Shown here piece by piece: positions 17,365 to 24,984 of a stretch of DNA of 64,000 bases. The notes beneath the pieces were generated by a model. The model had not been told where the DNA came from. It saw only the letters and a list, made by a program, of their open reading frames with translations, and did not search any database. The stretch is from Oenococcus kitaharae DSM 17330 (lineage in GTDB: Bacteria > Bacillota > Bacilli > Lactobacillales > Lactobacillaceae). A program made the translations under genes and the position numbers. Position 1 is the first letter of the stretch; each line of letters opens with the position of its first letter. The stretch covers positions 1,769,826-1,833,825 of the forward strand of contig NZ_CM001398.1 of NCBI RefSeq assembly GCF_000241055.1, written 5' to 3'.

Positions 17365-18327
17365 TTACTTGGCATGAATGTATTGGTAACTAGATGCGGA
17401 AGCAACAGTTCTTGTACTAATCGCGTTGCCACCGGCATTGCCTTCTTTAATACGGATTGAATCACCATAAACAGCTGTCACAACAGCCACATGGCCATAA
17501 GCAGCGCTGGCACCAGCTTGGCCGCCTTGGAAGACAACAACCGAACCGATTGCAGGAGAGTGATCAACACGGAAACCTTGCGCAGCAGCTGATGATGCCC
17601 ACTGATTAGCATTGCCAAGCATATTTGGTACCCAGCTAAGCATGTTCTTCACGTACCAAGTGCACTGGCCATAATAATATGTATTAGTAGTCGATGCAGC
17701 AGTTGAATAACTAGGAGTCACTGCTTTCTTGACAGCAACAGGTGCAGCTGGCGCTGCGGGTGCTTTAGCTGCTGGTGCAGCAGCACTAGCGGGAGCAGCT
17801 GGCGCTTGGCTTGCGGGTGCCTGACTTACAGGTGCCTGACTTGCCGCCGGTGCGGCTGGGGTCTTAGCTGCTGGTGCGGCGCTGACAGGTGCGGTAGTCA
17901 AAGACAATTTTTGACCGCTAGTGATAAATGTGGATCCATTGTTGTTTGCAATCAGAGTAGAGACAGAGACGTTATAACGGGTGGCGATACCATAAAGCGT
18001 GTCGCCCGCAGCAACAGTAACTGTACCATCAGCATTCTTGGGTGAAACACTTGTTGCGGCAGTTGAAGCTGCGGCTGCCGGAGCGGCAGGCGTCGCACTG
18101 TCAGGAATATTCAGAGTTTTGCCGGTCAAGATCAGATTAGGATTTTCCAAGCCGTTTGCTTTGATGATGTCGGCCGTGGTCGTCTTATACTCTTGAGCCA
18201 GTTTCCAAACGCTGTCTCCTTGCTTGACTGTGACTGTATCAGCGTTAGCCGAAACGGCACCAACCGCTAAAGCAGCCGCTGCCCCAGTTGAGACCAAAAG
18301 TACATTTTTAACAGTTTTCGTAGTCAT
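17365..18327 (-). CDS. Secreted LysM-CHAP peptidoglycan hydrolase
   Basis: 320 residues: Sec signal peptide (1-29, SANA cleavage), two LysM peptidoglycan-binding domains (31-75 and 102-144), a long Ala/Pro/Ser linker (146-200), and a C-terminal CHAP amidase/endopeptidase domain with catalytic Cys222 (YYYGQCTWY) and His279 (AYGHVAVV). It probably cleaves stem peptides or cross-bridges during growth or cell separation, as in Lactobacillales SagA/Usp45/PcsB-like proteins. A WalR-type box lies about 125 bases upstream. The SD is GGAGAG. Confidence 0.93.
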   Translation of the reverse strand: MTTKTVKNVLLVSTGAAAALAVGAVSANADTVTVKQGDSVWKLAQEYKTTTADIIKANGLENPNLILTGKTLNIPDSATPAAPAAAASTAATSVSPKNADGTVTVAAGDTLYGIATRYNVSVSTLIANNNGSTFITSGQKLSLTTAPVSAAPAAKTPAAPAASQAPVSQAPASQAPAAPASAAAPAAKAPAAPAAPVAVKKAVTPSYSTAASTTNTYYYGQCTWYVKNMLSWVPNMLGNANQWASSAAAQGFRVDHSPAIGSVVVFQGGQAGASAAYGHVAVVTAVYGDSIRIKEGNAGGNAISTRTVASASSYQYIHAK

Positions 18328-18377
18328 CTATTCTCTCCAACGTGCAAAGTTTCTTTTTTCTAAAAATCTATAAGGAT

Positions 18378-18399
18378 TTCTAAAGCACGTCCTTTAGAA
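18378..18399. repeat. Perfect inverted repeat in the LysM-CHAP leader
   Basis: TTCTAAAG and CTTTAGAA separated by six bases, about 50 bases upstream of the hydrolase start. It may be a 5' UTR hairpin stabilising the mRNA or an operator; no T-run follows in either direction. Confidence 0.5.
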
Positions 18400-18444
18400 T
18401 AGGTGGCTTTCTTGACATTAGAATTAATACTTTTTTAAGGTTGC

Positions 18445-18469
18445 TTTACATTGTTACAAACATATTACA
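18445..18469 (-). promoter_or_regulatory. WalR (YycF)-type binding site
   Basis: On the minus strand TGTAAT-N5-TGTAAC matches the WalR consensus TGTWAH-N5-TGTWAH exactly, with a third TGTAAA two bases further. WalKR classically controls cell-wall hydrolases, and the gene downstream is one. The rest of the roughly 317-base gap (18328-18644) holds the inverted repeat and the htrA terminator; I see no gene. Confidence 0.65.
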
Positions 18470-18552
18470 TGACCTGCTGTGAATGCCTTAGGCAAGGCTT
18501 TCCCGCTTGTCAAGTTTTTCACTATAAAAAGATGGCCCACGCTGAATTCCGT

Positions 18553-18608
18553 AAAAAAAGGCCGCCTTAACAGAAAAAATCAACTGATTTCTGTTCACAA
18601 AGGCAGCC
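18553..18608 (-). terminator. Terminator after htrA
   Basis: A long hairpin on the minus strand: GGCTGCCTT pairs with AAGGCGGCC and the inner AACAGAAATCA with its near-complement, followed by TTTTTTT. It lies 37 bases after the htrA stop. Confidence 0.88.
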
Positions 18609-18644
18609 CATAGCTTAAAACAAAATTTAGATTTTGTTCGCCTC

Positions 18645-19568
18645 TTAATTGTTCCCCGCAGCCTTCACAATTTCACGAATAGTCGAAACAACTGTATTGG
18701 ACGGGATGGAAAAACTCATTCCTTCGACGCTGTTGCTGCCATCACTGCTTGAAGAAATTTTCATGGAGTTAATACCAATGACACCACCAGCCATATTAAT
18801 CAAAGGGCCGCCGGAATTTCCGGGATTAAGTGCAACATCCGTTTGGATGGCCGTCAAACGAACCGGATCGTCATTAATCTGCCGATCATTGGCTGAAACG
18901 ATTCCCGAAGTTAATGAGTTCGCGTAATCCGACCCTAAAGGAGAGCCTAGCGCTAGAACCTGCTGGCCAGGTACAACACTGCTGGAATCGGCAAATTTGC
19001 CCGTTTGCGTCACATTTGCTGACGAAATGCGCAGCACAGCAATATCATGACTGACATTCCGTCCGACTAGGCTGGCCTTGATTCTGCGCCCATTACGGAA
19101 CAATAATTCAATTTCATCAGCACCGGCCACGACATGATTATTTGTCACAACATAAGCATCACTGCCATCCTTTTCATAAACCAGGCCAGTACCTTCAGCT
19201 GCCAGTTGTGGCTGGTCGCTGGAAGAATCAGAGGAACTGCTGGATCCGCCAAAACCGCCAAACCACTGGGAAAAATAATCATTCGCCTGAGCTGAAGGGC
19301 GCTGATAGTTTTCAACTGTTACGACGGCATTTCGTACCCGGCGATAAGCCTGAGTGGCAGTCGAGCTGCTATTATTGCTCAAATTGACAACTCTTGTAAT
19401 TCCAGCTTGTTTTGCGGAATTTGTCTGAACCTTATTGGATGCCGGCAGCAGATAAAATTGATAGAACAGCGTCAATACAATGACAGCGCCCACGATGGCG
19501 CTAAGCAGACCAATAAAAAAAATACGTAAACCGTGAAAATCTTTTTTCATGCTCTCATCATTATCCAC
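18645..19568 (-). CDS. htrA: HtrA/DegP-type serine protease without PDZ domain
   Basis: 307 residues: cytoplasmic N-terminus, membrane anchor (about 15-40), Ser/Gly-rich linker (105-118), trypsin-like domain with triad His145 (TNNHVV), Asp175 (SHDIAVLR) and Ser252 (NPGNSGGPL). Family members degrade misfolded exported proteins at the membrane. Typical Firmicute HtrA adds a C-terminal PDZ domain and exceeds 400 residues. This one ends 17 residues after the FSIPS strand that closes the protease domain. The stop is followed by a strong terminator, so this looks native. The start may be GTG at 19568 or the ATG six codons later. Confidence 0.9.
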   Translation of the reverse strand: MDNDESMKKDFHGLRIFFIGLLSAIVGAVIVLTLFYQFYLLPASNKVQTNSAKQAGITRVVNLSNNSSSTATQAYRRVRNAVVTVENYQRPSAQANDYFSQWFGGFGGSSSSSDSSSDQPQLAAEGTGLVYEKDGSDAYVVTNNHVVAGADEIELLFRNGRRIKASLVGRNVSHDIAVLRISSANVTQTGKFADSSSVVPGQQVLALGSPLGSDYANSLTSGIVSANDRQINDDPVRLTAIQTDVALNPGNSGGPLINMAGGVIGINSMKISSSSDGSNSVEGMSFSIPSNTVVSTIREIVKAAGNN

Positions 19569-19622
19569 AAAAATAAAATTAAAGTTAAATTTGTGAAAAA
19601 TCAGTATAAAAAACCGTAGTGT

Positions 19623-20216
19623 TTAAATGACTTGGTCTGTCATAAAACGGTTAATAACCTGATCAACTGTTTTTTGAGTCAGCTGCCAATCGTCGTTTAC
19701 GATCATCGTTGCGTCTTGTGCGAGTTCGTCAGGAATGTGCATATCTCGTTCAAAATCTGAAGAACTTGTTCTTTCAAGCACGTGTTTAGGATCATCCCCA
19801 CGCGCAATTAAGCGTTTTTGCAAGCCAGTCACATCACTGACCGTGACAAACCAGATCACTGCCTGTTCTTTAATCGTCTGCCGATAAGTGATTGCCCCAA
19901 TCGTGTCAACCACGAGGCTGATAATGCCCGGATGATTGGATTGCCTGGATTTACGCCAAGCACGTTCCAAGCCTTCGTATGATGAGCCATAACGATGGCC
20001 GGAATAACTGATTTCCTCGATAAAATGATTATCGTTCCAAGTCTGCGCTGTCTCAAAATAATAATCAACGCCGTCAATTTCGCCTTCTCTTGGTTCGCGG
20101 GTCGTGTGGGTAATCACACGCGGCACCCCGTATTTAACCCACAAATATCGAGCCACCGAAGTCTTGCCGGCTCCAGAGGCTCCTGTAATTACGATCACGC
20201 GATTTTCGTTTGCCAT
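19623..20216 (-). CDS. Guanylate-kinase-like P-loop protein
   Basis: About 197 residues with Walker A GASGAGKTS, the GMP-binding-like ITHTTREPREGEIDGVDYYF and a lid-like region. It belongs to the guanylate kinase superfamily, but several positions differ from housekeeping Gmk, which is usually encoded beside rpoZ elsewhere. It may be a paralogue with another substrate. The ATG at 20216 gives the canonical N-terminus; a longer TTG start lacks an SD. A TATTTT box seven bases upstream suggests a short or absent leader. Confidence 0.8.
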   Translation of the reverse strand: MANENRVIVITGASGAGKTSVARYLWVKYGVPRVITHTTREPREGEIDGVDYYFETAQTWNDNHFIEEISYSGHRYGSSYEGLERAWRKSRQSNHPGIISLVVDTIGAITYRQTIKEQAVIWFVTVSDVTGLQKRLIARGDDPKHVLERTSSSDFERDMHIPDELAQDATMIVNDDWQLTQKTVDQVINRFMTDQVI

Positions 20217-20304
20217 ATTGATTAAAATATTACCAGCTAAAAGCAGATTTTCAATGTGAACAGACAATTTTTTCTACAAACGGTTTTCAAAAAACAGGCA
20301 GCTG

Positions 20305-21873
20305 TTATTCCTCAGTACCCTGTTCCATCTTCGACATAGACGCGATGTCTAGAACTTTATCAATCCAGCCATCGTAAAAACTCTTCTCATGTGTTACAAG
20401 AATCAGACTGCCATCGTAACGCTGAATGGCTTTTTTTAAAGCAATTTTAGTCGTCTCATCCAAATGGTTGGTCGGCTCATCTAAAATCAGGAAATTAGAC
20501 GGTGTCAATTCCATCAAGGCTAATTTGACTTTCGTCTGCTCGCCACCGGACAAAAGGCGCATCTGTTTAGTCGCATTGTCAGCATTAATACCGGCCGCTC
20601 CCAAACGCTGGCGCAATTGACGCTGTGCTTCTAAGGGATAGACGGCCTGCATGATCTGCAAAGGCGTCTTTTTATCGTCATCCCAGATTAAATCCTGATC
20701 AAAATAATTCGTCTTGGCTGAAGGCGAAAACTTAGACTTGCCTGAAATCGGCGGCAGAATTCCTAATAAGGTCTTAATCAAGGTCGATTTTCCGGCGCCG
20801 TTGAATCCTGTGAAGACAACTTTATCACCCGCCGACATACTAAAGGTCACAGGATTTAAGACGGGTTTGCTTGGGTCATAGCCGACAACCAGCCGCTCGG
20901 CTTTTAAAGCATCTGTGGATTGAGAATCGACATAAGGGAAAGTGAATGTTGCCTTGGGATTGGTCTGGGGTGCTGAAATAATATCCATATGCGCCAGCAT
21001 TTTTTCCCGTGATTTGGCCCGGCCAGTCGTCGAAGCACGCGCTTTGTTCTTTTGGATAAAGGTCTTGGTCTTTTTGATCACTTCCTGCTGTTTGTTATAG
21101 GCACGCAGCTGCTGTTCGGCTTTTTCAGTCTTTTGACGCATCGCCTGGTCAAAATTACCGCGATATTTGGTCAGCGTATTAAAAGAGACATCCAAAATGA
21201 CGTTAGCAACATTGTTCAAAAAATCAAAGTCATGGCTGATAATCAAAGCCGCGCCTTCGTAATTTTGAATATAACCTTCCAGCCATTTAATGTGCGACAC
21301 ATCCAAATAGTTGGTCGGCTCATCTAAAATAATCACATCGTTAGATTCCAGAAGCAGTTTTGCCAGAATGATTTTGGCACGCTGTCCGCCGGACATTTCG
21401 GAAATAATATGATCACGACCGATCGCATCCAGCCCAAGGCCTGTAATGACCTGCTCGACATTATTGTCGATCGAGTAAAAGTCAGCTGCATCCAATTCAT
21501 TTTGAAAGCGTGTTGCCCGTTCCAGCAGATGGTCGTCAACCGTTTCAGCGTATTTGCTGTACAAATCCGTCATTTTCTTTTCTTTGGCATACAAATCGTT
21601 ATAGGCCGTATGCAAAAAATCGATCAGAGACATGCCTGAAGGAATATCTGCGTACTGATCCAAATACCCGATCTGAATGTTGTTCTTCCACTCAATCCGG
21701 CCGGCAATTGGTAAAACTGCGCCCGTCAGAATCCGGATTAGCGTTGATTTACCAGCCCCATTCTGTCCGACAATCCCGACATGTTCCCCTTTTTCCAGCG
21801 TGAATTCAGCATCTGTATATAATTTTTTATCCGCGTAGGCCATCGTTAGGCCGCTTACATCTAATAAAGCCAT
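20305..21873 (-). CDS. ABC-F family ATPase (ribosome-associated)
   Basis: 522 residues: two ABC domains in one chain, Walker A GQNGAGKST (about 35-43) and GFNGAGKST (about 355), signatures MSGGQRAKI and LSGGEQTKV, and a charged interdomain linker (about 245-300). There are no membrane segments. ABC-F proteins act on the ribosomal E-site to relieve stalling or protect from antibiotics. It resembles the housekeeping YkpA/YbiT group rather than dedicated resistance factors. It is divergent from the VOC-like gene with only 35 bases between starts. Confidence 0.92.
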   Translation of the reverse strand: MALLDVSGLTMAYADKKLYTDAEFTLEKGEHVGIVGQNGAGKSTLIRILTGAVLPIAGRIEWKNNIQIGYLDQYADIPSGMSLIDFLHTAYNDLYAKEKKMTDLYSKYAETVDDHLLERATRFQNELDAADFYSIDNNVEQVITGLGLDAIGRDHIISEMSGGQRAKIILAKLLLESNDVIILDEPTNYLDVSHIKWLEGYIQNYEGAALIISHDFDFLNNVANVILDVSFNTLTKYRGNFDQAMRQKTEKAEQQLRAYNKQQEVIKKTKTFIQKNKARASTTGRAKSREKMLAHMDIISAPQTNPKATFTFPYVDSQSTDALKAERLVVGYDPSKPVLNPVTFSMSAGDKVVFTGFNGAGKSTLIKTLLGILPPISGKSKFSPSAKTNYFDQDLIWDDDKKTPLQIMQAVYPLEAQRQLRQRLGAAGINADNATKQMRLLSGGEQTKVKLALMELTPSNFLILDEPTNHLDETTKIALKKAIQRYDGSLILVTHEKSFYDGWIDKVLDIASMSKMEQGTEE

Positions 21874-21908
21874 CAGAGATAGTCTATCATGCTAGAATAA
21901 TTGCTGAT

Positions 21909-22244
21909 ATGAAAGCTCGGAAAATGCGTCCAAAAACAATCCCAGCAGCCAATGTTAAACGTGCTTATCGTTTTTATCGCGATGTTTTTGGTTTTTTACG
22001 CGACCCTAAAGACCAGACCACTTTAATTGTCGATGGCCAAGCGATCAATTTCGTCCAAAGCGATCAGCGCATCGAAAGCGAGATTATTGTTCGAGATCAT
22101 TTGACACAAATCCGTGAACATTTAGCTAATAACTTTCTGGCAGAGATTGGTCAGGCAGAAGAACGTTTTAACCAAAAAATTGCCCTGAGAATTCACGATT
22201 CCGAGGGCAATATAATCGTGATTGAGGGCAATCAGGACAAGTAA
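21909..22244 (+). CDS. Small VOC (glyoxalase)-fold-like protein
   Basis: 111 residues. The segments VKRAYRFYRDVFGFLRDP, LIVDGQAINFV and IALRIHDSEGNIIVIEG follow the beta-alpha-beta-beta-beta layout of glyoxalase/dioxygenase-fold proteins. I do not recognise a specific enzyme and cannot see a complete metal-ligand set. TAGAAT lies ten bases before the ATG and there is no SD. It converges with pta, with one base between stops. Confidence 0.6.
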   Translation: MKARKMRPKTIPAANVKRAYRFYRDVFGFLRDPKDQTTLIVDGQAINFVQSDQRIESEIIVRDHLTQIREHLANNFLAEIGQAEERFNQKIALRIHDSEGNIIVIEGNQDK

Positions 22245-22245
22245 A

Positions 22246-23235
22246 TTATTTAGCTAGGGCCTGGGCAGCTGTGATAATCGCCACTTTATAGACATCTTCT
22301 TCATTAGCACCGCGCGACAAGTCAGATACCGGCGAGGCCATCCCCTGCAGGATAGGCCCGATCGCTTCAAAACCGCCCAAACGCTGAGCCACTTTATAAG
22401 CGATATTGCCTGATTCCAGGCTCGGAAAGATAAAGACGTTGGCGTGGCCGGCAACTTTGGAACCCGGCGCTTTTGACTGGGCGACTGATGGCACAAAGGC
22501 TGCATCAAACTGCAATTCGCCATCGATACTGTCAGCCAGTTCTGGCGCTTTCTCCTGCGCCAATTTAGTTGCCTGAACAACTTTATCAACCAAAGGATGT
22601 GCAGCTGATCCCTTTGTCGAAAAGCTCAGCATGGCTACTTTTGGCTCAATACCAAATACTGTGGCCGTGTGTGCGGACTGGATGGCAATCTCAGCTAAAG
22701 CCTCGGCGTCGGGGTCGATATTAATGGCCGAATCAGCAAATACATAGCGTTCGTCCCCTTTTTGCATCACAAAAGCACCGGAAATCCGTGAAACGCCGGC
22801 AGCAGTCTTGATAATCTGCAGCGCCGGGCGAACCGTATCGCTAGTCGGGTGAGCAGCTCCGGACACCATGGCATCGGCTTTACCGCTATAGACCAGCATC
22901 GTACCGAAATAATTGGCATCTTTGAGCCAGGCAGCAGCCGTTTTAGCATCTGTCTTGCCGTGACGGCGTTCTACTAATTGATCCACCAGATCATCAAATT
23001 GGTTTTCTTCAACCTCATTTTGGTCAATCACAGTCAGGCCGGCTAAATTGAAATGATATTCGGCCGCAGTCTTCTCGATGGCTTTCCTAGATCCCAAGAG
23101 AATCGGTACCAGCAGGCCGTCTTTTTCCAAGCGCACGGCTGCGCCTTGGATTCTAGGGTCCTCGCCCTCAGGAAAGACAACCCGAATGTGGCGGCCCCTA
23201 ATCTTATCTGCTAGTTCCGTAAATAGTTCTGTCAT
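22246..23235 (-). CDS. pta: Phosphate acetyltransferase
   Basis: 329 residues, the short Pta form without an N-terminal regulatory domain. It converts acetyl-CoA and phosphate to acetyl phosphate and CoA, or the reverse. In heterofermenters it links acetyl phosphate from phosphoketolase to ethanol formation through acetyl-CoA. Signatures: RVVFPEGEDPR, MVSGAAHPTSDTVRPALQIIKT, and VFIFPSLESGNIAYK. SD GGAGG precedes the ATG. A cre-like site lies 25-40 bases upstream. Confidence 0.96.
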   Translation of the reverse strand: MTELFTELADKIRGRHIRVVFPEGEDPRIQGAAVRLEKDGLLVPILLGSRKAIEKTAAEYHFNLAGLTVIDQNEVEENQFDDLVDQLVERRHGKTDAKTAAAWLKDANYFGTMLVYSGKADAMVSGAAHPTSDTVRPALQIIKTAAGVSRISGAFVMQKGDERYVFADSAINIDPDAEALAEIAIQSAHTATVFGIEPKVAMLSFSTKGSAAHPLVDKVVQATKLAQEKAPELADSIDGELQFDAAFVPSVAQSKAPGSKVAGHANVFIFPSLESGNIAYKVAQRLGGFEAIGPILQGMASPVSDLSRGANEEDVYKVAIITAAQALAK

Positions 23236-23258
23236 ATTGCCTCCAGCCTTATTATCAT

Positions 23259-23272
23259 AGAAAACGCTTCCA
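23259..23272 (-). promoter_or_regulatory. cre-like CcpA site upstream of pta
   Basis: TGGAAGCGTTTTCT on the minus strand matches cre TGNAARCGNWWWCA except the last base. In B. subtilis CcpA activates pta from an upstream cre. This site lies only about 25-37 bases from the start codon, near the -10 region, so the direction of control is uncertain. Confidence 0.6.
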
Positions 23273-23280
23273 TATGCACG

Positions 23281-23961
23281 TTATTTCAACCAATTAATTG
23301 CATTTCTGCCGTGTGCCTGCAGCCAGTCATTTGTCTGGCTAAAGGGCCTGCTGCCAAAAAAGCCGCGATTAGCCGACAAACCAGACGGATGTGCCGACTG
23401 CAGAATCAAATCTTTTTCAGCGTCGATTAACGAGGCTTTTCTCCGTGCGAAATTGCCCCAGAGGATGAAGACTTTTGGCTGCGGCTCGGCACTGGCCAGC
23501 TGAATCACTGAATCTGTAAATTTCTCCCAAATCAGCCCGGCATGCGAATTAGCTTGGTGTTCTTTAACTGTTAGCACTGAATTCAAAAGCAGCACGCCTT
23601 GCTTAGCCCACGGGATTAAATCATGCGATTGCCTTGCCTGTCCCAGATCAGTCTGAATTTCTTTATGAATATTCTGCAGGCTGCTAGGTGCCGGAAAATC
23701 GTCAGGAACGCTGAAACTCAGCCCTTGTGCTTGGCCCAGCTCGTGATAAGGATCCTGGCCGACGATAATCACCTTCGTATCAGCTAAGCTTGTATCAAGC
23801 ATAGCAGAGAAAATCTTGTCAGCCGGCGGGAAAACACGGTCCGGCCCTTCATAACAGTCAGCTAAAAAGTCATTGATCTGTTTAAAATACGTTTCACCTA
23901 GGACTGGCAGCAGGTGTTTGTACCAATCGGTCTTTTTTAAATTTATTAAATAATCATTCAC
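23281..23961 (-). CDS. ung: Uracil-DNA glycosylase
   Basis: 226-residue family-1 UDG that removes uracil from DNA. Catalytic motif GQDPYHELGQAQGLSFS with its Asp, and the leucine-loop motif HPSGLSANRGFFGSRPF with its His. The start is GTG at 23961. TATAAT ends seven bases before it and no SD exists. The divergent gene starts 15 bases away, which leaves no room for leaders. Confidence 0.96.
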   Translation of the reverse strand: MNDYLINLKKTDWYKHLLPVLGETYFKQINDFLADCYEGPDRVFPPADKIFSAMLDTSLADTKVIIVGQDPYHELGQAQGLSFSVPDDFPAPSSLQNIHKEIQTDLGQARQSHDLIPWAKQGVLLLNSVLTVKEHQANSHAGLIWEKFTDSVIQLASAEPQPKVFILWGNFARRKASLIDAEKDLILQSAHPSGLSANRGFFGSRPFSQTNDWLQAHGRNAINWLK

Positions 23962-23976
23962 GGTTAAAATTATAGT
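23962..23976. promoter_or_regulatory. 15-bp divergent intergenic region with two -10 boxes
   Basis: The minus-strand TATAAT (23974-23969) sits seven bases from the ung GTG. The plus-strand TAAAAT (23965-23970) sits six bases from the ATG at 23977. Both transcripts should begin at or next to the start codon. Confidence 0.65.
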
Positions 23977-24516
23977 ATGAGTCGTTATTTTTTAACCCAA
24001 CAGCATGATACGCGTCAAAAAGAAAATCGCGCCTACAACGAAGATTTGACAATCGCTTTTAATATTTCCGGTAAAATCGGCAGCAAAAACGATGTCCTGT
24101 ATGTTTATGACACACATGGCGTTGAACAGTCCCGTATCCGCCAGGTTTCCTATGGTATTCTGCCACGTTTTCAACTGCTCTATCACGATAAATATGTGGC
24201 CTCGATCGGCTTCAATTTTGCAGGGTTAGGAGATATTATCTTCATTCGCTACTTAAATTGGGTCGTCACAGGCGAAATTACTTCCGGCAAATACCGCATT
24301 CGCCATGGCCGGGTCAAACTGTTAGAAGTTAATCCTGTCTCATTTCCAGACGGCCTGTACTATCAATTGGACGTGACCAAAGACGCCCAAGCACCAGTCC
24401 ATGTGGCGATTGCGGCCTTATTAGACCGATGGGGTGTTAAAAAAAATCGCAGCCTCCTGCAGCTGCCGACTCGCGCGACGAAATACAAATACAAAATGGC
24501 CACGAGAATCAATTAA
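23977..24516 (+). CDS. LURP-one/YxjI-like (tubby-fold) protein
   Basis: 179 residues without signal or membrane segments. The run of short beta strands (VLYVYDTHGVEQSRIRQVSY, RFQLLYHDKYVASIGF, KYRIRHGRVKLLEV) resembles LURP-one-related proteins, which form a 12-stranded barrel around a helix. Their bacterial function is unknown. Assignment is by pattern only. It is divergent from ung and convergent with smpB, adjoining it with no gap. Confidence 0.55.
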   Translation: MSRYFLTQQHDTRQKENRAYNEDLTIAFNISGKIGSKNDVLYVYDTHGVEQSRIRQVSYGILPRFQLLYHDKYVASIGFNFAGLGDIIFIRYLNWVVTGEITSGKYRIRHGRVKLLEVNPVSFPDGLYYQLDVTKDAQAPVHVAIAALLDRWGVKKNRSLLQLPTRATKYKYKMATRIN

Positions 24517-24984
24517 TCAATGATAATTTTTTAGATTTTTGCCCAATTCGCGCTGCATGTCGCGTTCCTTGATTGTCTGCCGTTTATCGTAATTCTTTTT
24601 ACCAGTACCGATGGCAATCAGAATTTTGGCAAAACCTTTTACGAGATAAACGCGCAAAGGGACAATCGTCTTGCCGCCTTGCATCACAGCCTCGTCTAAA
24701 GCAGCAATTTCGCGTTTGTGCAGCAATAGTTTGCGCCGCCGGAGCGGATCACTATTGAACTGGTTGCCCTGCTTATAAGGCGAAATATTGGCGTTATTCA
24801 AATAGGCCTGACCGTTGCGAATTGTAACGTAAGCATCCCCAATCGTGATTTGGCCCAAGCGGACAGATTTAATTTCCGTACCAGTCAATTGGATACCAGC
24901 TTCGTAGGTCTCACCGATCAGATAGTTAAAAGAGGCTCGGCGATTATTGGCCAAGGCTTGGTCTTTTGTCTGTTTTTTAGCCAT
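24517..24984 (-). CDS. smpB: SsrA-binding protein SmpB
   Basis: 155-residue tmRNA-binding protein for trans-translation. Typical segments: NRRASFNYLIGETYEAGIQLTGTEIKSVR and the basic C-terminal tail KNYDKRQTIKERDMQRE. The start codon overlaps the rnr stop (TAATG). The rnr-smpB pairing is common, and RNase R works with trans-translation. Confidence 0.97.
   Translation of the reverse strand: MAKKQTKDQALANNRRASFNYLIGETYEAGIQLTGTEIKSVRLGQITIGDAYVTIRNGQAYLNNANISPYKQGNQFNSDPLRRRKLLLHKREIAALDEAVMQGGKTIVPLRVYLVKGFAKILIAIGTGKKNYDKRQTIKERDMQRELGKNLKNYH

Noticed and set aside
17760..17900. Ala/Pro-rich repeats in the LysM-CHAP gene as a mobile or CRISPR-like repeat
   Set aside because: The units are short, irregular and in frame; they code for a flexible linker.
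18412..18440. Plus-strand TTGACA in the gap before the LysM-CHAP gene
   Set aside because: No -10 box at the right spacing and no plus-strand gene follows; the only genes here read the other way.
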